Source: Micromussa lordhowensis (taxonomy: Eukaryota > Cnidaria > Anthozoa > Scleractinia > Lobophylliidae). From it: a stretch of DNA of 64,000 nt. Where the stretch lies: contig OZ026601.1 in assembly GCA_964020085.1 (NCBI GenBank), positions 21,987,366-22,051,365 on the forward strand, read 5' to 3'. How positions within the stretch are numbered: position 1 is the stretch's first letter; each line of letters begins with the position of its first letter. The notes beneath the pieces are model-generated. The model saw only the letters and a program-made list of their open reading frames with translations. It was not told the origin of the DNA and did not search any database. Positions 50,701-57,100 of this stretch are shown piece after piece. Made by a program: the position numbers and the translations under genes.

Positions 50701-53700
50701 GAATGTTTGTCTTGAGGAAGAGGTAATTTGACTCTTGTTCCATTCTTTTAAGATTTTACAGCCTAAGCAGTTATTCGAGTAAGATTAAATTTAGTTAAAC
50801 ATTTAGTTACTTTTATCATAAGCAGTTATTCACATGAAAAATAAAGACAAAAATTGATCTAGGTGCAATGTCTTTTAACACCACAGCTTGTGGGATTGAA
50901 AAAACAAGAAAAAAATAGGTCCGCAATGCGAGCATGTGTCTAGTGCGGGCTGGATACTGGGAATTGATAGTTTACATGCAGATATTGGTATGCCCTGAGA
51001 TATTTCTTGTGATTAATGTAATTGTGGGTCTAAACATGTTTGTATTTTGTTATTATTCACTCCTATTATTGGGTTGAAAAGCTTTAAAAGTATTGTTGTG
51101 GTTTTATCAATAACAGCATAAGTTCATTCATTTGATACTTTTTTATTCAAAGTGGAGTATCGGGTGTTTCTTTCTGCCACTTTTATACTTTGTTGCTTTT
51201 TTTGTCGCCGTAACTATTTTTTCCTGGGTGCCATAGCACGAATATGTCTCAAAATGAACTAACGTATATACTTATGGAACAGGTGTGTCAGAAAAAAATG
51301 GTGAAGCACTAGCAGAGATAGTGGAGTAATTTAGTTGCTTGAATTACTACAACTTGTGTTTAAGTCATTTGGTAGCAACTCATTCTGTTGAATACAACTT
51401 CTATGATGAACATAGGTCCTATGATTTCAGATAGTATTTTTAGCGACAAACTGTAACAAAACTTAATGGTAAAATAGCACTTAACAGTAACGCAGAGCAA
51501 CTTGAAGAACTCTTAAAGTAGCAATAACTGTAACGGAACTATACTGCAAAATACCTGCAATAAACTGTAAAGTGCAACGTCAAAAACGTTTTGCATCCAA
51601 TTAAAAATGCTAGCAGTGGAAATTCATAGCAACTGAACCATTTATTCAATGTTATGGATAGTTCTTTTCTGTAGAGGAATCATTTGCACAATGCTAATTC
51701 AAAGGCAATTAACTGTGACCGTATTTATAATTTGCCATTGCATCGCACCGGTATCGCGGAGGTCACTGGTTCGAATCCCGTTGAAGCCCTGATTTTTTTT
51801 CAGCCTTCTTCTTTCTAATTGCTCAAATTGGAAAATATACTGTGATGATCATTCTTCACTTTCATCTACAACCCCAGTTCATATATGAATTATTTCGTAT
51901 ATACATCACATCTTTTTGTACTTCTGTTGTTTAGAGATGTGTCTCAGTGGAGTTGGTCGTCTTTTAACCATCGTTTTCTTCCTATGCAGAAGTGGAATGA
52001 CGTGAACAACATTACCAGCCTTTTGAAACTGTTCTTACGGAAGTTACCAGAAGGTCTTGTTACTGCAGGTAATTTTAAAATGTATAGTTTTCTCCTCATT
52101 TGTTGATTATTTTGTAATATTACTTTTCTAAAAATGAATTGGCTTCTTTTCTCTCTCAGTGGAAACATCGATTCCACCTAATTTAAGAACTTTTCAAAAG
52201 CCCCTGGTTGTGTTTTAGTTGTTGTGTTGATTTATACAGAGTGACTGAACGTGATTGAAATATGAGATTAGAGCGGTTTTCAATTGAGTGTCGAAAAACC
52301 AAAACCAATGTAATCGCTCTGGCCAATCACAAAGGACATAAACACGACAGTGAACCAATCAAAACTCGAAGTAATTACATGTAGCTGACGCAAAGCGCGG
52401 GAAAACGCGTGCGCGTGAGTCGAGATTGGTTTTGGTTTTACTTCTGATTGGATGAAAAAATGGCGCGAGTTTTTTGAACCAATCGGGTGGCGCAGTAAGT
52501 GCAAAACCAATTACTATTCGACACTCAAATGAAAACCGCTCTAAGCTAGATAACTACATAATTTGGAAAGCAGGGAGCACCCCCAAACCGAATGAGAAAT
52601 TGCGCTCTAAAGACTGTCGGCTTTTTTTTTTTTTTCAAAAATACAAGGAAAATGGGGGCAGTGGCACCTTCCATCCCCCACCAAATCTACCCCTGGCATA
52701 AAAGCTAGATGAGTGGTCGCGTTTCAGTATGTTTTCCGATTTGTTCGTCACAGATTTGTACGATGCATTTATTGAATCAAATAAGAAAGAAGATGCAGCC
52801 GAGAGAATGTGGTCAATAAGATCTGTGGTAAGTGTGTTTGTGTGCATGCAAGTTTGTAGCAACCACTGAAAATCTGTATTATATGGGGACAACAAGGGAA
52901 AGGGAGTGTCTTCTTACTTTTATTCTGATAAGATGTTTCCATCCAAAGTGTTATTCCAGTGATTTCGAAGAGTAGTTTTTCATTCATTTCCAAAGAGGGT
53001 TCAAGGATAGTCATGCGAGGGCATTGTGATCCTTGAAAGCAAAAGAATCCATGCCATATTCAGTTACACTTCAAAGTAGGCCAGCCTCCATGTACAAATT
53101 TCATGTATGGTAAAAAAGTCTGCGTCCGACCAAGTGGTTCACACCGTAAGAGCAGTAATCAAGTGTTACTACTCCCCCCTGGATAGGATGCTAATTGTAG
53201 TCCATTTTAGGGTTCTCTCCTGCGTAAAATTCGCTGCTGCTCAGTTATAAACATGGTGGAGAAACGCGTTATGTCTTGCCCAAGAACACAACACAACGAA
53301 CCTGGCTAGGACACGAACCCAGACTGAGTTTTATCGTAAAGTGAAGAAGGACATTTATTTTAAGGAACTTGATTTTAGCGCACAGTCGGCCCAGTCATTG
53401 CCAAGGCACTACCTAGATTTTAAATGCTTTTAAATATTTAACATTTTATGCCTGTATTTTACATTTTATGCTTGTGTTTTACATTTTATTCTGTAAGTAA
53501 TGTTATCACTATTTCAGTTTAGTTTCATATTGTAATTATTTCCACACGACCCCACAAGCTCTAAGCTTTAAACCCTATCGTGTTTAAATAAAGGATAATA
53601 TATAGATTTAGGTCAACCTAAAAGCGGAGCTCCTGTAGCCCGATTAGGCTTATCCAGGATAAGGTTGAATTTTGAGTTCAGTTTTGTAACTTTGCTGCAA

Positions 53701-54143
53701 GGTTTTCTGCATATTGTTTGGTGTTTAGTTTTTCTTTCAACTGAAATGAACTGCTTTTTTCAATCCAGAAGTCAAACGAGTGGATTAAAAAGTCAAAACA
53801 TTATCAGAGGAAATTGTGAAAATTACTTTGATTGTTTAATAAAGAATTGCCAAAAACTATTGGGCTAAAATATTATCTGAATGATGTTAACATGTGAGCA
53901 TTGTTCCAAGGTTTTATCATTGCATTGACCCTATTGCGTAGTACTAGTTGTAGTTAAATAAATTAGCCAGAAATCTTCCAGTTTGGAAATCTTCCAGTTT
54001 CCACGTAAACACGACAAACGTTACTCCTTTAGCTGACCTAGCATATTGTGTAGCCGCGTTGAGCTCCAGAAAGCACGCGAAAAATTAAGCCTCCTTTTGG
54101 TTTAGAGGTCCCCTTATGGCCGCCATCTTGCGCGACTCCACCG

Positions 54144-54175
<32 letters not shown>

Positions 54176-57100
54176 GCCGTCGTGCGTACGCGCCCACGAG
54201 CAATACCGCTGTCCATGATTAACCATGAGAAAATCCATACATGGGTTTCTTTTTCCTATATGGTTATGGGGCTCCGCTTGGCGGCCCTTCGGGCCGCCGG
54301 AGCTCCGCTATGATGATGATGATGATGTTTGACCAGTAAGCATCGAATCAGGGGAAAACAATGCTGCTTGCGCCAACGTCTTTTGCAAAATCAAAACATC
54401 ACCGTTTAATAATGTATATTTCCAACAAAAATGAACTGACTGATATCCAAGTTAGACATTGTACCTATTTTATATGGAGCTGTAATCTCATTTAATTTTC
54501 TTATTTTCTGTAGGTGCAAGAATTACCAGATCATAACTTTGAAACACTCAAGCTGCTAGTGAATCACTTGAAACTGGTGTCAGACAACTGTGACAAGAAC
54601 AAGGTATTGTTAACAAGTCTTCAATTTCGTAATCACCAGCCGTAGTGCCCCATCTTTTAGTACCCACGAAGTATTCACATATCACATGATTGTTGCTTAA
54701 TATGCAGTTCATATTAGAAAGGTTTGCCACTTTCAAAGCTTCTATGGTTTGTAGAACGGCTTATTGGCAAAGTCTGCGCTGTACGGGCATCTTTGTGTTT
54801 GTTTCTATTTGGCAAGTGAAAGATCATGTGTTTGAACTGTGGAGAAAGAGTCAGTCAGTAAAGACATTAATGATCAATGCAGTTATGTTAGTGGGCAAGA
54901 GAGTTGTTTAGGGTGTACTTCAGTTTGTCTTGTTGTGGCACATATTTTCCCCTCTGCTCTGTCAATGGGTAAAGGAAACTAACTTTACTATAGAGGTAAA
55001 GACGATAAGCTGAATTATCATAGTGTATTTTAAGATGAGATTTTGAGCTGTAGTTAACCTTGAGCCATAGAGGAAGGACTGACGTTCGAATTTTACCGCG
55101 ACAGTTTTGAGATTCAGCTTAATCTTTCGAATTAACCAGAGTGTTTGTGACTTCCTGTGTAGATGGAAGTGCGTAATCTGGCGATCGTGTTTGGCCCGAC
55201 CATCATAAGGACTGGGGACGATTCGATGATGGCCATGGTAAAGGACATGTCAGACCAATGTCGAATAGTGGAGATTCTTATATCAGAGGTGAGGTTACCT
55301 TAGCATTCTGACATCTGCTTGTACTCCTTTGCACAGCCGTTTATTAGGGCATTATAGGGGTGCAAATTATAGCGCTTTTTAATACTGCTACATTTTGTTT
55401 CAGTGTGATTGGTTTTTTGAGGAGACTGAAGGCGACGAGTGTCCACTGTTGAAGGTATCGTAATATTTCTGTTGATGATCGTATGTTTGTGATTGTCATC
55501 GGTTGAAGCATCACTTGCAAATCACGAACCCTGTTTGTTTTGAAGAAAGCCCAGTACAATAATTGTACATGGTTTATTGACTGAGTTCTAAGCCGTTAGT
55601 ATCAGACAGAAGGAAGCTTTTCTGCATGATTCCACCAAGTATGAAGCTAATACACCGATTGCTGCATGAATGGCGCCAAATTAGGCGTTGGAAAATCTTA
55701 GACTCACGCTTACGTTTCCAGGACGCTAAGGTTTTCCAGGTTGCGCTTGGTGTATGGCAAGTCCAGTTTATGCTTACTATTATGTGATGACAATATGGCA
55801 ATGTGACAATGTGACAGTGGACGTTATATCTGCAGACTATGAATAATACAGCAAGTGAGATTGACTGCCGCCCTTGCAGGGACGCTCCTCCCCCCCCCCC
55901 CCCCCTGGGATCGATTACCAGCCGCTGTTTCGGGAAACGAGCTCGTGCACACTCCCTTCCATCCCCAGTCCCCCCTCCCCCTCAAATAAGAGCGAGCATT
56001 CATGCGCAAGTCACTAACACGACTTGTTTTTTATTGTTTTGATAGGCAATACCATCAAGCCAAGAGTTGCCTCAAGAACACATTCTATCTCAGAATGTGC
56101 TGTGCTCTCTTGGACAGGTTGCTGTTAACTTTGGTGAGTAATTATCATTAGAGAAGTCAAGCATGACTTTTACGGCGAACGGCAAAGATAACTTCTGATT
56201 TTGAGTTCTTTTCTTCTAATCCTTGAATGAATCAAACGTCTCTTACTATTCACCGCAAATACGTTTTTTTACTCCAATGTACAAACAGCTCAAGACAGGG
56301 ACTTTGCGTTGGCCGTTTGCCGTAAACGTCATGCGTAACTCTGTTATCTGGTCTCAAACGAAAGAAGCCGTGAGTTTAATAGTAATTCACTTAAAGAGCC
56401 ATCGAGATTTGTATTTGTTTGGAATTGAATTACTCTCCCTTTCGAACTTGTTACAAATCTCTTCTTGAAAGATTACTTGCTTGACGAGCTGAGCGAGGGA
56501 GGAATGTGTGAAGAACTAAAAGAATACATGCATCATTTTAATTTATTTTTATTTTTTGTATTAGGAGAAGATGGGTCTTACAAGCCTAAGGTAAGAACTG
56601 TAGATACTATAAGGTTGTGCTGTTTGTAGTAGATCATTTTGTCTGCTGTTGATGACGACACGCTTTTCTAGACTACGGGTGGGTCCTCTTTTGCTTTATT
56701 TCGTTGAGACTGTTGGAGAAAGAGGTCAAAAAAACGATCCACCAAAACAAAAAACAAACAAGGAGAAGGAAGAAATAGCCGCACGAAAACTTGGAGCGAG
56801 GTGCACGCAAGATTCGCGCATATTTTTCCCGCGGCATATGTCAGTTACCATTCACTGTGCTCTTTCTTTTTTCGGAGTGGAGTATTTGAATCACATACAG
56901 CAGAGTCCTGTTAGAAGCAGCACACGGTGTAGCGCACTTACAAATGTCATCATTACTGATTTCTTAGAGGTATAATTTTAAGTTTCATTTCGTTCTTTTT
57001 CTAGTCTAGCGGAATTTCTCTTCACATCCCCAAGTTCCGAAGCGGAAAGACCTCAAAGTCCGACTCGGGCCAGGGAAGCTCTTCTGATGGGCCGCTGTCC

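Larger units (their letters stand above)
52828..54513 (+). other. RhoGAP intron 20
   Basis: 1.7 kb. Contains a minus-strand SINE (53108-53330), an AT-rich LINE-tail-like stretch with AATAAA near 53400-53610, and a GTC run with an adjacent GC hairpin (54141-54310). No coding sequence. Confidence 0.6.
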
